Assembly: GCA_001689515.1 (NCBI GenBank)
Contig: LUJR01000040.1
Coordinates: forward strand, 1-64,000
Direction: 5' to 3'
Origin: Bacteroidales bacterium M7
Lineage (GTDB): Bacteria; Bacteroidota; Bacteroidia; Bacteroidales; Muribaculaceae
Length of the DNA: 64,000 nt
Made by a program: the position numbers and the translations under genes. Below, piece by piece: positions 21,117-30,359 of the stretch. The first letter of the stretch is position 1; every line of letters begins with the position of its first letter. Under the pieces are notes generated by a model. The model ran no database searches and had not been told where the DNA came from. It saw only the letters and a program-made list of their open reading frames with translations.

Positions 21117-21992
21117 TCAGTCGATGAAACGGCGGGTGAGAGGGGTGAAGCAGTCGATGCGGCGGTCACGGAGGAAGGGCCACCAGCGGCGTACCTGTTC
21201 GCTGCGCTTCATATCCACATCCACTATCACTGACTCCTCGCAGTCAGCAGGCGCGCGATAGAGAAGTTCGCCTTGCGGTCCGGCAACAAAACTGCTGCCC
21301 CAGAACTGTATGCCTCCGGTCTGACCTGACGGGTCTGTCTCATGCCCGACACGGTTGACGGTCACAACCGGGATACCGTTGGCAACGGCGTGTCCGCGCT
21401 GTACCGTGGTCCACGCTTCGCGCTGACGCTCCTGTTCATCTGGCGTATCGGCGCTCTCCAGCCCTATGGCTGTGGGATATATAAGCATCTCTGCCCCACG
21501 TAGAGCCATCAGACGCGCAGCCTCGGGATACCATTGATCCCAGCATACAAGCACGCCGAGACGTCCTACAGACGTATCAATCGGCACGAAATCAAGATCA
21601 CCGGGGGTGAAGTAGAATTTTTCGTAGTATGCAGGGTCATCAGGAATGTGCATCTTGCGGTATTTCCCGGCTATAGAGCCGTCCTTTTCAAACACCACAG
21701 CCGTATTATGATATAACCCCGGGGCACGCTTTTCAAAGAGCGAGGTCACGAGCACTACCCCAGCCTCACGCGCCAGACAGCTATAGAAGTCTGTGGCTTC
21801 TCCCGGTATGGCTACGGCGAGGTCGAAATTGTCAGTGTTTTCCTCCTGGCAGAAATATAGCGAGTCATGCAGCTCGCGGTTGACTATCAGCTCCGCGCCC
21901 TCTGATGCCAGACGACGCACCTCATCGGCTATGCGACGGCGGTTTTCAGCGACATCGGAGCTATTGGACTGCTGTATGATACCTACTTTCAT
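21117..21992 (-). CDS. N-carbamoylputrescine amidase-like nitrilase
   Basis: 291 residues. Nitrilase-superfamily triad: Glu in VNRELHDSLYF (about 40), Lys in GKYRKMHIPDDPAYYEKFYF (about 118) and Cys in LGVLVCWDQWYPEAAR (about 150). The long HIPDDPAYYEKFYFTPGD block is typical of AguB, which converts N-carbamoylputrescine to putrescine, CO2 and ammonia. Agmatine deiminase, its usual partner, is not next to it; the prophage border lies 80 bp downstream and may have separated them. ATGA-coupled to rlmB. Confidence 0.82.
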   Translation of the reverse strand: MKVGIIQQSNSSDVAENRRRIADEVRRLASEGAELIVNRELHDSLYFCQEENTDNFDLAVAIPGEATDFYSCLAREAGVVLVTSLFEKRAPGLYHNTAVVFEKDGSIAGKYRKMHIPDDPAYYEKFYFTPGDLDFVPIDTSVGRLGVLVCWDQWYPEAARLMALRGAEMLIYPTAIGLESADTPDEQERQREAWTTVQRGHAVANGIPVVTVNRVGHETDPSGQTGGIQFWGSSFVAGPQGELLYRAPADCEESVIVDVDMKRSEQVRRWWPFLRDRRIDCFTPLTRRFID

Positions 21993-22744
21993 ATGACTTC
22001 AAGATTAGCATTAAGACGCTGACGCACTACTTCATACATCATAACTCCGGCTGCCACTGACACATTAAGTGACTCTATCTTGCCCATGATGGGTATGGCG
22101 ACCTGAGTGTCGCAGAGGCGAAGCACATTCTGGCTCACTCCTGTATCCTCCGCGCCCATTACTATCGCCACAGGAGTGTCATAAGAGCCTTGGGTGTAAT
22201 TGACAGTGGCTTTCTCGGAGGCAGCAACTACCTGTACACCATTGTCCTTGAGAAAACGGACAGCCCATGCGATGTCACGCTCACGGCATACGGGGATGTG
22301 GTTGAGCGCACCAGCCGAAGTCTTGACGGCATCGCCGCCCACGCCCACACTGTCACGTTCGCCGATGACTATCGCATCGACTCCTGCACACTCGCATGTA
22401 CGGGCAATGGCGCCAAAATTACGCACATCAGTGATGCCGTCAAGCACCACGATAAACGGCAGTATACCAGCCTCATAAAGCTCAGGCACGAGATGCTCGA
22501 GCTTGTGGTAGGTCACAGCCGAGAGCATAGCTACGACCCCCTGATGATTCTTACGCGTGATACGGTTGATTTTCTCTACGGGGACACGGCGCATCACCAC
22601 ATGGTCACGCTTTATGACCTCAAGCAGTTCGCCTATGAGCGGACCGTTCAAATCCTTGCTGATTAGCACCTTGTCAATGTCGCGCCCAGCCTCGATAGCC
22701 TCGATGACAGCGCGTATGCCGAATATATAGTCAGTTGATTCCAT
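21989..22744 (-). CDS. rlmB: 23S rRNA 2'-O-methyltransferase RlmB/TrmH-type
   Basis: 251 residues. SpoU/TrmH family knot motifs: VLDGITDVRNFGAIARTCEC (about 99-118), VIVMGAEDTGVS (about 193-204) and IPIMGKIESLNVSVAAGVMMYEV (about 215-237; abridged IESLNVSVAAGVMMYE). The N-terminal domain with YIFGIRAVIEAIEAG is the RNA-binding part of RlmB, which methylates G2251 of 23S rRNA in E. coli. Sits in the dnaN operon 10 bp after recN. Confidence 0.88.
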   Translation of the reverse strand: MESTDYIFGIRAVIEAIEAGRDIDKVLISKDLNGPLIGELLEVIKRDHVVMRRVPVEKINRITRKNHQGVVAMLSAVTYHKLEHLVPELYEAGILPFIVVLDGITDVRNFGAIARTCECAGVDAIVIGERDSVGVGGDAVKTSAGALNHIPVCRERDIAWAVRFLKDNGVQVVAASEKATVNYTQGSYDTPVAIVMGAEDTGVSQNVLRLCDTQVAIPIMGKIESLNVSVAAGVMMYEVVRQRLNANLEVI

Positions 22745-22754
22745 TTTCAGTTTG

Positions 22755-24413
22755 TTATTTCTTGAGGAGGGAGATGGCAGCCTGACGCGATTTCTCGTCA
22801 GTGGATGAACCGCTGAGCATCAGCGACAGTTCACTCACACGAGCCTCGTCATCAAGGCGCGAGATGTGTGTATGCGTGGCTTTATCGTCATCCTCTTTGT
22901 AGACCTTGAAGTGGCTGGTGCCTTTGGCAGCTACCTGAGGCAGATGGGTGATGGTGATAACCTGGATGGTGGAGGCTATACCGCTCATCATCTCGCCCAT
23001 ACGGCATGCCACGTCACCGCTCACACCTGTGTCAATCTCATCAAAGATAATAGACGGGAGCTGCATGTGGCTCGCGATGATGGATTTGAGAGATAGCATC
23101 AATCGCGATATTTCGCCGCCCGAAGCAGTCTTTGCCACAGGCATGAGAGGCTGATTTTTGTTGAACGCAAACAAGAACTCCACATTGTCAGCCCCGGTAT
23201 GGGATATGTCAGCCGGAGAGACACGTATCTCGCACTGGAGATTCTTCATGCCCAATGGCGCGGCAGCCTCGCGCAAGTCAGCAGCCAGACGCCCGGCAGC
23301 CTCCTTGCGACTACGTGTGAGAGCCACTGCCGCCTCCTTGACGAGAGCCATGGCGCGGCGCGCTTCCTTCTCGGCTTCTGCCACCTCCTCGTCACCGTTC
23401 TGTATGCTGTCAAGACGCTGCCCGAGGGTTTCGTGCAACGCTATAAGCTCCTCCACCGTATCGACATGGTGGCGTGACTGCATGGAGTATATCGAGCTGA
23501 GACGGTCCTCGATGTCTCCCAATTCTTGGGGGTCAGCGTCAAGCGATGCCGCTACATCGCCGAGGGTCTCCACTATATCCTCCACCTCAATCTTCACCGA
23601 TTCCAAACGGCTTACAAGCTCATCACCGTCAGGCAGACGGTCAGCGATACCGCCGAGGTAGCGTATGGCAGCCGAGACTCTTGCGGTCACGCTGTCATCA
23701 TCGGTATCAAGGTCAGAGAGAGCACTGTCAAGCGCACTGCTTATCTCCTGAGCATGTGAAAGGACATCACGCCGCTGCTCCAGCTCTTCCTGCTCGCCCT
23801 TGACGAGCTTGAGGGCATCAAGCTGCTCGTATTGATAGCGCGTGAACTCCTCATCATCGCGACCCTTGCGCAACTCCTCGCGGAGATTGCGGAGCTTGCG
23901 CATGGCATCGCGTAGCACCTTGTAGCGGCGCGTGTATTCCTCCAGACGGGCTGCATTACCAGCCATATTGTCAATCACACTGAGCTGGAAAGAGGGGTCA
24001 GCCAGGAGGAGATTCTGATGCTGCGAATGGATATCCACGAGCATCATTGCCAGTTCACGGAGCTGGCTGACAGTAACGGGGGTATCGTTGATAAACGTAC
24101 GCGAACGCCCTGTGGGGGTAAGTTCGCGACGGAGTATGCACTCCGCATCGTCCCAGTCAATGTCGTTAGTCTCGCAAAAGCGGCGCGCCGAAGCCACGTC
24201 AGCAGCATGGAATGTCGCTTCGATGACACTCTTTGCATCCTTGTGGCTGACAGCACGGCTGTCAGCCCTCGCGCCGAGGATGAGCGACAAAGCCCCGAGC
24301 ATGATGCTCTTGCCGGCTCCGGTCTCGCCTGTGATGACGTTCATGCCAGGACCAAATGTGACATCCACGTCATCGATAAGTGCATAATTGGTTATATGTA
24401 ATCGGGATAACAT
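22755..24413 (-). CDS. recN: DNA repair protein RecN
   Basis: 552 residues, full length for RecN. SMC-like ATPase: Walker A GETGAGKS (29-36), central coiled coil (about 150-380), ABC signature TASGGEISRLMLSLK, and Walker B SIIFDEIDTGVSG near residue 460. RecN acts in double-strand break repair. It lies between DUF4835 (24 bp upstream) and rlmB, as in other Bacteroidales. Confidence 0.95.
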   Translation of the reverse strand: MLSRLHITNYALIDDVDVTFGPGMNVITGETGAGKSIMLGALSLILGARADSRAVSHKDAKSVIEATFHAADVASARRFCETNDIDWDDAECILRRELTPTGRSRTFINDTPVTVSQLRELAMMLVDIHSQHQNLLLADPSFQLSVIDNMAGNAARLEEYTRRYKVLRDAMRKLRNLREELRKGRDDEEFTRYQYEQLDALKLVKGEQEELEQRRDVLSHAQEISSALDSALSDLDTDDDSVTARVSAAIRYLGGIADRLPDGDELVSRLESVKIEVEDIVETLGDVAASLDADPQELGDIEDRLSSIYSMQSRHHVDTVEELIALHETLGQRLDSIQNGDEEVAEAEKEARRAMALVKEAAVALTRSRKEAAGRLAADLREAAAPLGMKNLQCEIRVSPADISHTGADNVEFLFAFNKNQPLMPVAKTASGGEISRLMLSLKSIIASHMQLPSIIFDEIDTGVSGDVACRMGEMMSGIASTIQVITITHLPQVAAKGTSHFKVYKEDDDKATHTHISRLDDEARVSELSLMLSGSSTDEKSRQAAISLLKK

Positions 24414-24437
24414 TTCGGCTTACAGGGTTAGAGGAGA

Positions 24438-25361
24438 TTAATTATTGACTTTGTTCGTGCCGTTTTTGAGCATCTCGAGCTTCTGAGTCTCCGTGGGGTA
24501 GAGTTTGCGCATGAGGTCATATACCGTCTTTCGCTCTGTGTCTGACGACTTGGTGTAGATATTGACTATCTCGTCAAACTTGGCATCCTCAAACAGCGTC
24601 AGCCCGACGCTCATCGGCGACACTTTGTGCACCTTGTCAAGTATGTCAAGCGACTGCGTAATCGCTGCCCTCCCCTTGTCAGGGCTGACAGTCATCTCGT
24701 CAAGCCCCTTGCGATGATAGGCATAATTGAGGTCGCGCAGTTCTGCCGTGGAGGGCTGGGTGAAAGCGGCAAGGACAGCAGCGCGGTTTTTGGTGTCGCC
24801 AAACGACTTCCATCCCTCAGCATCCTGGCTTTGGGCAAGCTGTACGATATTGTTGACGATATCCCAGAAGGGCTGGCCGCCACGAGGCGCGAACGAATCA
24901 AAATCCATAGCCAGCACCAGATAGGCATAATAGTCGAGCAGAGCCGTCAGATCGGAGTCCCAGTCGTTCTCGACATGATTGAGCCGCTGTCCGCTTTCAA
25001 AGGGGAAACTGACCTTGGTATCATGATAGTTGAGCACAGTGGTTGGATAAGACGAGTTGTACACCGGACGTGATGACTGTATCTGTATGTCGCATTTGAT
25101 GGTGCCGTCCTTGACCTCCTGGATGTTGATGTTCAGACGGCAGTTTATGCGCTCATTCGTAGCAATCTGCGCAGATGAAAACTTCGTATCGTTCATGTAG
25201 CTCTTGATGGATTCCTGAAGCTCCGTGAAGATGTCGTTTTCGGTGGATATGTTGTTGGTGTTGAGTTGCACATCGCATATCAGTTCCTGCGCCGTAACCG
25301 TCCTTGGGACAGCCACAGCAGCGACAATGACCGCGATGAAGAGGAGAAAGCGTGAGAGCAT
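24438..25361 (-). CDS. DUF4835 family secreted protein
   Basis: 307 residues with a signal peptide (MLSRFLLFIAVIVAAVAVPR ... TAQE). The mature protein matches the DUF4835 family: INCRLNINIQEVKDGTIKCD, RPVYNSSYPTTVLNYHD, FEND-like AMDFDSFAPRGGQPFW. It is conserved between coaBC and recN in Bacteroidetes; the function is unknown but a periplasmic location is predicted. Confidence 0.85.
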   Translation of the reverse strand: MLSRFLLFIAVIVAAVAVPRTVTAQELICDVQLNTNNISTENDIFTELQESIKSYMNDTKFSSAQIATNERINCRLNINIQEVKDGTIKCDIQIQSSRPVYNSSYPTTVLNYHDTKVSFPFESGQRLNHVENDWDSDLTALLDYYAYLVLAMDFDSFAPRGGQPFWDIVNNIVQLAQSQDAEGWKSFGDTKNRAAVLAAFTQPSTAELRDLNYAYHRKGLDEMTVSPDKGRAAITQSLDILDKVHKVSPMSVGLTLFEDAKFDEIVNIYTKSSDTERKTVYDLMRKLYPTETQKLEMLKNGTNKVNN

Positions 25362-25378
25362 TGCTTAGAGGGTGTTTG

Positions 25379-26665
25379 TCATTCTTTGTTATTCCCGGCA
25401 TACGACGATATGGCGTCAAGTATGTCGGCTGCCACCTCATCTTTGGATTTGAGAGGATAAGACTCCTTATGTCCGTCAGCCGAGATGATGGTTACCTTGT
25501 TGGTTTCAGTGCCGAAGCCCGCGCCGGCATCCTTGAGAGAGTTGACTACTATCATGTCAAGGTTTTTGCGTCGGAGCTTGCCTGCGCCGTTGGCATCAGC
25601 ATTGTCAGTTTCCAGAGCAAAGCCCACCAATATCTGATCAGCCCGCTTGCGTGCACCCAAAGAGGCAGCTATATCAGGATTCTTGACCAGCGCTATTGAT
25701 GGCATGTCGTCAGTCTCGCGTTTGATTTTATGGTCGACATATGTAGCCGGTGCATAATCGGCTACGGCAGCACACATGACTGCAATGTCACAGTCATCAA
25801 ACACGTTTTCGCATGCCGCAAGCATCTCACGTGCGCTTTCCACACGGACAATATCCACGGCAGGACTATCCAACGACAGGCTGACGGGTCCGCTGACCAA
25901 CGTCACCTCTGCGCCACGCCGTGCCGCTTCTCGCGCTATGGCATAGCCCATGCGCCCTGTGCTGTAATTACCGATAAACCGCACCGGGTCAATCTTCTCA
26001 TATGTGGGACCTGCGGTAATCAAAACGCGCTTGCCTTTAAGACTGACATCAGCCGATGACGGAGTATGGCTGTGACGGAAAAAATCAGCCAGATATGCCA
26101 CAATATTCTCAGGTTCCTCCATGCGTCCTTTGCCTATGAGATGGCTTGCAAGCTCGCCCTCAGCAGGCTCTATGATGTGGTTGCCATAGGAGCGGAGCAT
26201 GGCGATATTACGCGTGGTCGACGGATGAGCCATCATGTCAAGATCCATGGCAGGAGCCACAAACACAGGAGCTTTGGCAGACAGGTAAGTGGTGACAAGC
26301 ATGTTGTCGGCTATGCCGTTTGCCATCTTGCCGATGGTCGATGCAGTAGCCGGGGCAATCACCATGGCATCTGCCCACAGACCGAGGTCGACGTGGCTGT
26401 GCCATTCACCGGTATTGGCTGTAAAAAATTCCGTAATCACCGGTTTACCCGACAGTGTTGACAACGTTACAGGAGTGATGAACTCCCGACCTGCAGGAGT
26501 CATTATCACCTGCACCTCGGCACCCTGCTTGACCAGCAAGCGCACTAATGATGCAGACTTATATGCGGCGATGCCGCCGCATATGCCGAGGATGATATGC
26601 TTGCCTTGCAGAGGCACATCAGAAGGATTGCCGACAACAGACATGGCTTTGATATGTGTTTTCAA
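25379..26665 (-). CDS. coaBC: CoaBC: phosphopantothenoylcysteine synthetase/decarboxylase
   Basis: 428 residues from the ATGA overlap with the exonuclease gene (26,662-26,665); an internal ATG at 26,644 is the alternative. CoaC domain: ILGICGGIAAYKSASLVRLL, SHVDLGLWADAMVIAPATAS (catalytic His) and PAMDLDMM. CoaB domain: ITAGPTYEKIDPVRFIGNYS, GRMGYAIAREA and DHKIKR. The fused enzyme makes 4'-phosphopantetheine for coenzyme A. Confidence 0.95.
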   Translation of the reverse strand: MKTHIKAMSVVGNPSDVPLQGKHIILGICGGIAAYKSASLVRLLVKQGAEVQVIMTPAGREFITPVTLSTLSGKPVITEFFTANTGEWHSHVDLGLWADAMVIAPATASTIGKMANGIADNMLVTTYLSAKAPVFVAPAMDLDMMAHPSTTRNIAMLRSYGNHIIEPAEGELASHLIGKGRMEEPENIVAYLADFFRHSHTPSSADVSLKGKRVLITAGPTYEKIDPVRFIGNYSTGRMGYAIAREAARRGAEVTLVSGPVSLSLDSPAVDIVRVESAREMLAACENVFDDCDIAVMCAAVADYAPATYVDHKIKRETDDMPSIALVKNPDIAASLGARKRADQILVGFALETDNADANGAGKLRRKNLDMIVVNSLKDAGAGFGTETNKVTIISADGHKESYPLKSKDEVAADILDAISSYAGNNKE

Positions 26666-27426
26666 GATTTGAGAGACAGCTTGATACGAGTAAAGGCATC
26701 CTTGGTATTCTCCGAGAAATCGCCTTGAAGAATCCAGCTGTAATAACCTGGGTCCTTGCGGAGCACATCGGCAGCCACACAGCCCTTGTACTTACCGAAG
26801 TTGATGACCTCTCGCCCCTGATCGTCATATATGAGACGCCCCATGAGGTCGACACAGTGGTGGAATCCCGAATACTCCGAGAGCTCCGCCATGTCGGTGG
26901 GCAGATCCTCATATCGGTCATACTGAGCCATCAGCACCTCGTATGTAGCACGTGTATCGGCATTTGCCGAATGGGCATCGGTCAGATCCTTGCCGCAATA
27001 AAACTTGTAGGCTGCTATGAGGTTGCGCGGTTCGCGCTTGTGGAAGATGGTCTGCACATCGATGAAACGAGCCTTGGAGAAGTCGAATTTGATGCCCGCG
27101 CGACGCAACTCCTGATCGAGCATAGGCACATCAAAGCGGTTGCTGTTAAATCCAGCGATATCGCATCCGGTGAATATGTTGGCAAGGTCTTTAGCGACCT
27201 GCTTGAACGACGGACATGCAGCCACATCCTCGTCATGGATGCCGTGGACTTTCGAAGCCTCCTCAGGGATGGGGATACCGGGATTGATACGCCGGGTCTT
27301 CTCTATCTCCTCCCCGTTGGGCATGACTTTTATTAGCGAAATCTCCACGATGCGGTCACTCATAAGGTTGATGCCCGTGGTCTCGAGGTCAAAAAATATG
27401 ATAGGTTTCTTAAGTTGCAGTTTCAT
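26662..27426 (-). CDS. DEDD 3'-5' exonuclease (DnaQ-like)
   Basis: 254 residues. Exo I FFDLETTG (11-18), Exo II GFNSNRFDVPML, Exo III HSANADTRAT (HxxxxxD). A C-terminal module (NFGKYKGCVAADVLRKDPGY, YSWIL) is typical of the Bacteroidetes exonuclease encoded next to dnaN. It may serve as a proofreading subunit for DNA polymerase III or as a repair exonuclease. It starts 2 bp after dnaN. Confidence 0.9.
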   Translation of the reverse strand: MKLQLKKPIIFFDLETTGINLMSDRIVEISLIKVMPNGEEIEKTRRINPGIPIPEEASKVHGIHDEDVAACPSFKQVAKDLANIFTGCDIAGFNSNRFDVPMLDQELRRAGIKFDFSKARFIDVQTIFHKREPRNLIAAYKFYCGKDLTDAHSANADTRATYEVLMAQYDRYEDLPTDMAELSEYSGFHHCVDLMGRLIYDDQGREVINFGKYKGCVAADVLRKDPGYYSWILQGDFSENTKDAFTRIKLSLKS

Positions 27427-27428
27427 TG

Positions 27429-28568
27429 TCAGTCTTGAAATTCGTTGACAGTCATCGGCATCAGAAGCATTATCAACTCCGTATCTTCATCATTTTCCAC
27501 AGGCAGTATCAGTCCCGGACGGCTGGGATCAGTGAGCTTGATGATGCCTTCATCACCGTGGAGGATATTGAACATGTCAATCAGGAACTTGAAGCTAAAA
27601 CCGATCAGAAGCGAGTCTCCGTCAAACTCACATGCCACTTCCTCATAGGCATTGCCGCAAGTACCGCTGTCGTCGGTGCGCATCTTGATAGACGATTGTG
27701 ATATCTTGAACTTCACCAGACCCTGACCACCGCTGAATACCGATACACGGCGCAACGCACGGATAAACTCCTCGCGGTCAACAAGCACTGTGTACGATGG
27801 ATTCTGCGGGATGGCACGATTGTAATCGGGGAATCTGCCTTTGAGCAGGCTGCAAGTGAAGCAGAACTCAGAGCTTTCGAACACGATGCACTTCTCATAG
27901 AGGTTGACCTTGACATTGCCATCACGTGTAAACACATTCTTGAGCACGTTGCAAGGCTTGGAGGGGAGGATAAACGATGTCTCGCATCCAGTCTTAAGCG
28001 CACGGTCAACGAACTTGACAAGCTGCTTGGTGTCCGATGCCACGAATGTGATATCCTCGGGATGGATGTCCCAGAACACACCGGCAAGCTGTGGACGGAG
28101 GTCATCGTGGCTGGCAGCGAATATAGTGTTGTCTATGCCTCGCAGGATATTGGAAGCCGGAAGTTCAAACGAAGCCACTTCTGAGTCGTTTACAGTGGCA
28201 GCTTCGGGGTCATAAGGATATTCCGAGCCGTTGATTGCCATGAGATTGAATGTACCCGACGAGTATATAATCTCTACAGCGAGATTCTCGTCATTGATCA
28301 CGAACTGTATCCCCTGGTCGGGAAGCTCTTTGAGCAACTCGATGATGCGGGCGGCATCAATGCAGAATTTGCCACTGCCTTCGGCATCCATCACATCGAT
28401 GCGCGCCACAAGGGTGTTCTCCATATCGCATGCCACTACTTGCAACTTGTCTCCTTCGAGATAGAAGAGAAAGTTGTTAAGGATGGTCATGGCATTCTTG
28501 GAATTGATCACCTTGTTAACTGCCGATACAAACGAGTAGAGCGACTTGCTTGGTACATTGAATTTCAT
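27429..28568 (-). CDS. dnaN: DNA polymerase III beta subunit (sliding clamp)
   Basis: 379 residues, normal length. Three clamp domains: N-terminal MKFNVPSKSLYSFVSAVNKV, central LPASNILRGIDNTIFAASHDDLRPQL (abridged) and C-terminal PGLILPVENDEDTELIMLLMPM, ending in the usual short tail. It encircles DNA and tethers polymerase. First gene of the operon running to aguB, with its own promoter at 28,643-28,673. Confidence 0.96.
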   Translation of the reverse strand: MKFNVPSKSLYSFVSAVNKVINSKNAMTILNNFLFYLEGDKLQVVACDMENTLVARIDVMDAEGSGKFCIDAARIIELLKELPDQGIQFVINDENLAVEIIYSSGTFNLMAINGSEYPYDPEAATVNDSEVASFELPASNILRGIDNTIFAASHDDLRPQLAGVFWDIHPEDITFVASDTKQLVKFVDRALKTGCETSFILPSKPCNVLKNVFTRDGNVKVNLYEKCIVFESSEFCFTCSLLKGRFPDYNRAIPQNPSYTVLVDREEFIRALRRVSVFSGGQGLVKFKISQSSIKMRTDDSGTCGNAYEEVACEFDGDSLLIGFSFKFLIDMFNILHGDEGIIKLTDPSRPGLILPVENDEDTELIMLLMPMTVNEFQD

Positions 28569-28642
28569 ATGATTAAGTATTTGTATTTCAATATGGTATA
28601 AGAATCAGCACGAGGCAACGGAAGCCTATATGTCAGAATATA

Positions 28643-28673
28643 CAAATTTAGTCATTTTCTGCAAAACGGCAAA
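28643..28673 (-). promoter_or_regulatory. dnaN operon promoter
   Basis: On the minus strand TTTG (28,670-28,673) and TAAATTTG (28,643-28,650) are 19 bp apart, an exact match to the Bacteroidetes consensus. The expected leader to the dnaN ATG is about 70 nt. Confidence 0.8.
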
Positions 28674-28743
28674 GACAGTGCCATCGTCACAAATATAAAT
28701 CTTATAAGACTTATAAACAAAGCCTGATATAAACAAACGAAAG

Positions 28744-28771
28744 CTGCCCCGCTCTCTGGAGCGGGGCAGCG
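28744..28771 (-). terminator. Intrinsic terminator of ompA-like gene
   Basis: GCTGCCCCGCTC / GAGCGGGGCAGC, a perfect 12-bp stem with a 4-nt loop, followed on the minus strand by a T-rich stretch. It lies 23 bp after the OmpA-family stop codon and before the dnaN promoter. Confidence 0.88.
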
Positions 28772-28794
28772 TAGGTTAGAGATTCCTAATGGGA

Positions 28795-30003
28795 TTAGTC
28801 TTCGATTGTGCAGATAGAAACACGGTTCCAAGAGTCCTCGGTGAACATGTGACCGATACCTTCGCCTTCAGCAGTGATGCGGTCGGCAGAGATCTTGTAC
28901 TTGTTGATGAGGGCCTTCTTTACAGACTCAGCGCGGTTAGCAGCGAGCTTCTGGTTGAATTCGAGGTTTCCTTCGGGAGAAGCATAACCCTTGATGACAA
29001 CCTTTGAACCCTTGTGGTTCTTGAGGTAAGAAGCGATCATTTCTACGTTAGGCATCTGGTCAGCTGTGATGACGTGAGATGACTTCTTGAAGAATACGTA
29101 GCGGACGCTGTTGAGGTTGTTGTTGACTTCCTTAACCACCTGTGCGGGACGGTTCTTGCAAGCCTCGAGCTCAGAAGCGAGGGCAGCAACCTCAGCCTGA
29201 GAAGCGGCGAGAGATACGCCACATGCATCGAGAGCTGCGCGGAGGTCATTGATCTGAGCGTTGAGAGCGTCGATCTCAGCCTGATTCTTGGTGTCAACAC
29301 ACTTGAAGCCAGGACCGAAGTTATAGGTAACACCTACAGCAGCGTTGAAAGTAGCCTGGTGAACGTTGTAAGCCACGTTAGTACCCTCTACATTAAGAGG
29401 AGTGTTGGGAGTACCAGTCATGTTGAAAGCGATAGAAGGCTTGAACGCTATGGTAACGTGGTTAGAAACGTTGAAGTTGAGGTTGAAACCTACCTTAGTC
29501 ATGAAGTAGTTGTAGTCACTGTTGGCTTTGGGGTCAGTGAGAGAACCTACAGCATAGTAGGGAGACACACCCTTGTTCCAGTATTCGTGACCCCAACCTG
29601 CACCTGCGAGGAGCTCTACTTCGAAGAAGCGGCCACCGCACTTGTAACCGCAGAAGAGGTTAGAAAGGTTCACTGTACCGAAAGCGCCAACATAGCTCTG
29701 ATCGAAAGCTGTGGTGCTGCGGCCATTGTTGTCAGACACGAAGCTGGGGTTCCAAGAAGAGGTGTTGAAAGCACCGTTAGCCTCAAAACCGAAGCCGAAT
29801 GTGGGAGATACCTGCTTGCTGAGGTGGATACCTACAGTTCCGCGCATAGATCCCCAGAATGCATGGCCTACCATGGGAGTTGTGACACCACCATCGATAC
29901 CAAGAGACCAGTTCTGGCCGAAATTCGAGTACTCAAGCGCTTGCTGAGCCTGTGCTGAGAGCATGCCGAGAGCAGCTGCAGCGACGAGAAGAATCTTTTT
30001 CAT
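28795..30003 (-). CDS. OmpA-family outer membrane protein
   Basis: 402 residues. Signal peptide MKKILLVAAAALGMLSAQAQ, an N-terminal eight-strand-like beta barrel (about 25-235), a linker with a helical hairpin rich in Ala (ALNAQINDLRAALDACGVSL), and a C-terminal OmpA domain with VVIKGYASPEGNLEFNQKLA and NRAESVKKAL, which binds peptidoglycan. Monocistronic, with promoter at 30,034-30,064 and a strong terminator. A major porin of Bacteroidales. Confidence 0.93.
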   Translation of the reverse strand: MKKILLVAAAALGMLSAQAQQALEYSNFGQNWSLGIDGGVTTPMVGHAFWGSMRGTVGIHLSKQVSPTFGFGFEANGAFNTSSWNPSFVSDNNGRSTTAFDQSYVGAFGTVNLSNLFCGYKCGGRFFEVELLAGAGWGHEYWNKGVSPYYAVGSLTDPKANSDYNYFMTKVGFNLNFNVSNHVTIAFKPSIAFNMTGTPNTPLNVEGTNVAYNVHQATFNAAVGVTYNFGPGFKCVDTKNQAEIDALNAQINDLRAALDACGVSLAASQAEVAALASELEACKNRPAQVVKEVNNNLNSVRYVFFKKSSHVITADQMPNVEMIASYLKNHKGSKVVIKGYASPEGNLEFNQKLAANRAESVKKALINKYKISADRITAEGEGIGHMFTEDSWNRVSICTIED

Positions 30004-30033
30004 CTTTAGTGTAATTAACGTTGATTATCGGCA

Positions 30034-30064
30034 CAAAGATACGAATATTGTGCACAACAGCAAA
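30034..30064 (-). promoter_or_regulatory. Promoter of the OmpA-family gene
   Basis: On the minus strand TTTG (30,061-30,064) and TATCTTTG (30,034-30,041) are 19 bp apart, an excellent match. The ATG at 30,003 follows after about 30 bp. The surrounding 30,050-30,300 stretch is AT-rich with no gene. Confidence 0.85.
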
Positions 30065-30293
30065 CTAATTGTTTAATTTTTTAAATTTATTTTAATAACA
30101 GTCGTTTAACATTCTTTTGCTTTGTGATAGCTACAATACTAACGCAGACAGTTTGCAAAAGGTTTAAAAAGGTGAAAAAATTTTTATCTGACATGACACT
30201 TACGCCCTCAGACCGCATTGGGAAGTGATCTCTCATATATATATAATTAGTGATTTCTCATATATAATTAAGGTGAAAATGAGTCTCACACCC

Positions 30294-30323
30294 TTGTTGT
30301 GAGTAGAAAAATGACTACTTTTG
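30294..30323 (+). promoter_or_regulatory. parB promoter
   Basis: TTG (30,294-30,296) and TACTTTTG (30,316-30,323) are 19 bp apart. The -7 element overlaps an in-frame TTG at 30,321, so translation must start downstream, supporting TTG 30,360 as the parB start. Confidence 0.7.
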
Positions 30324-30359
30324 CATCATAAATACAATCAACAAAAAACTTCAACAGAT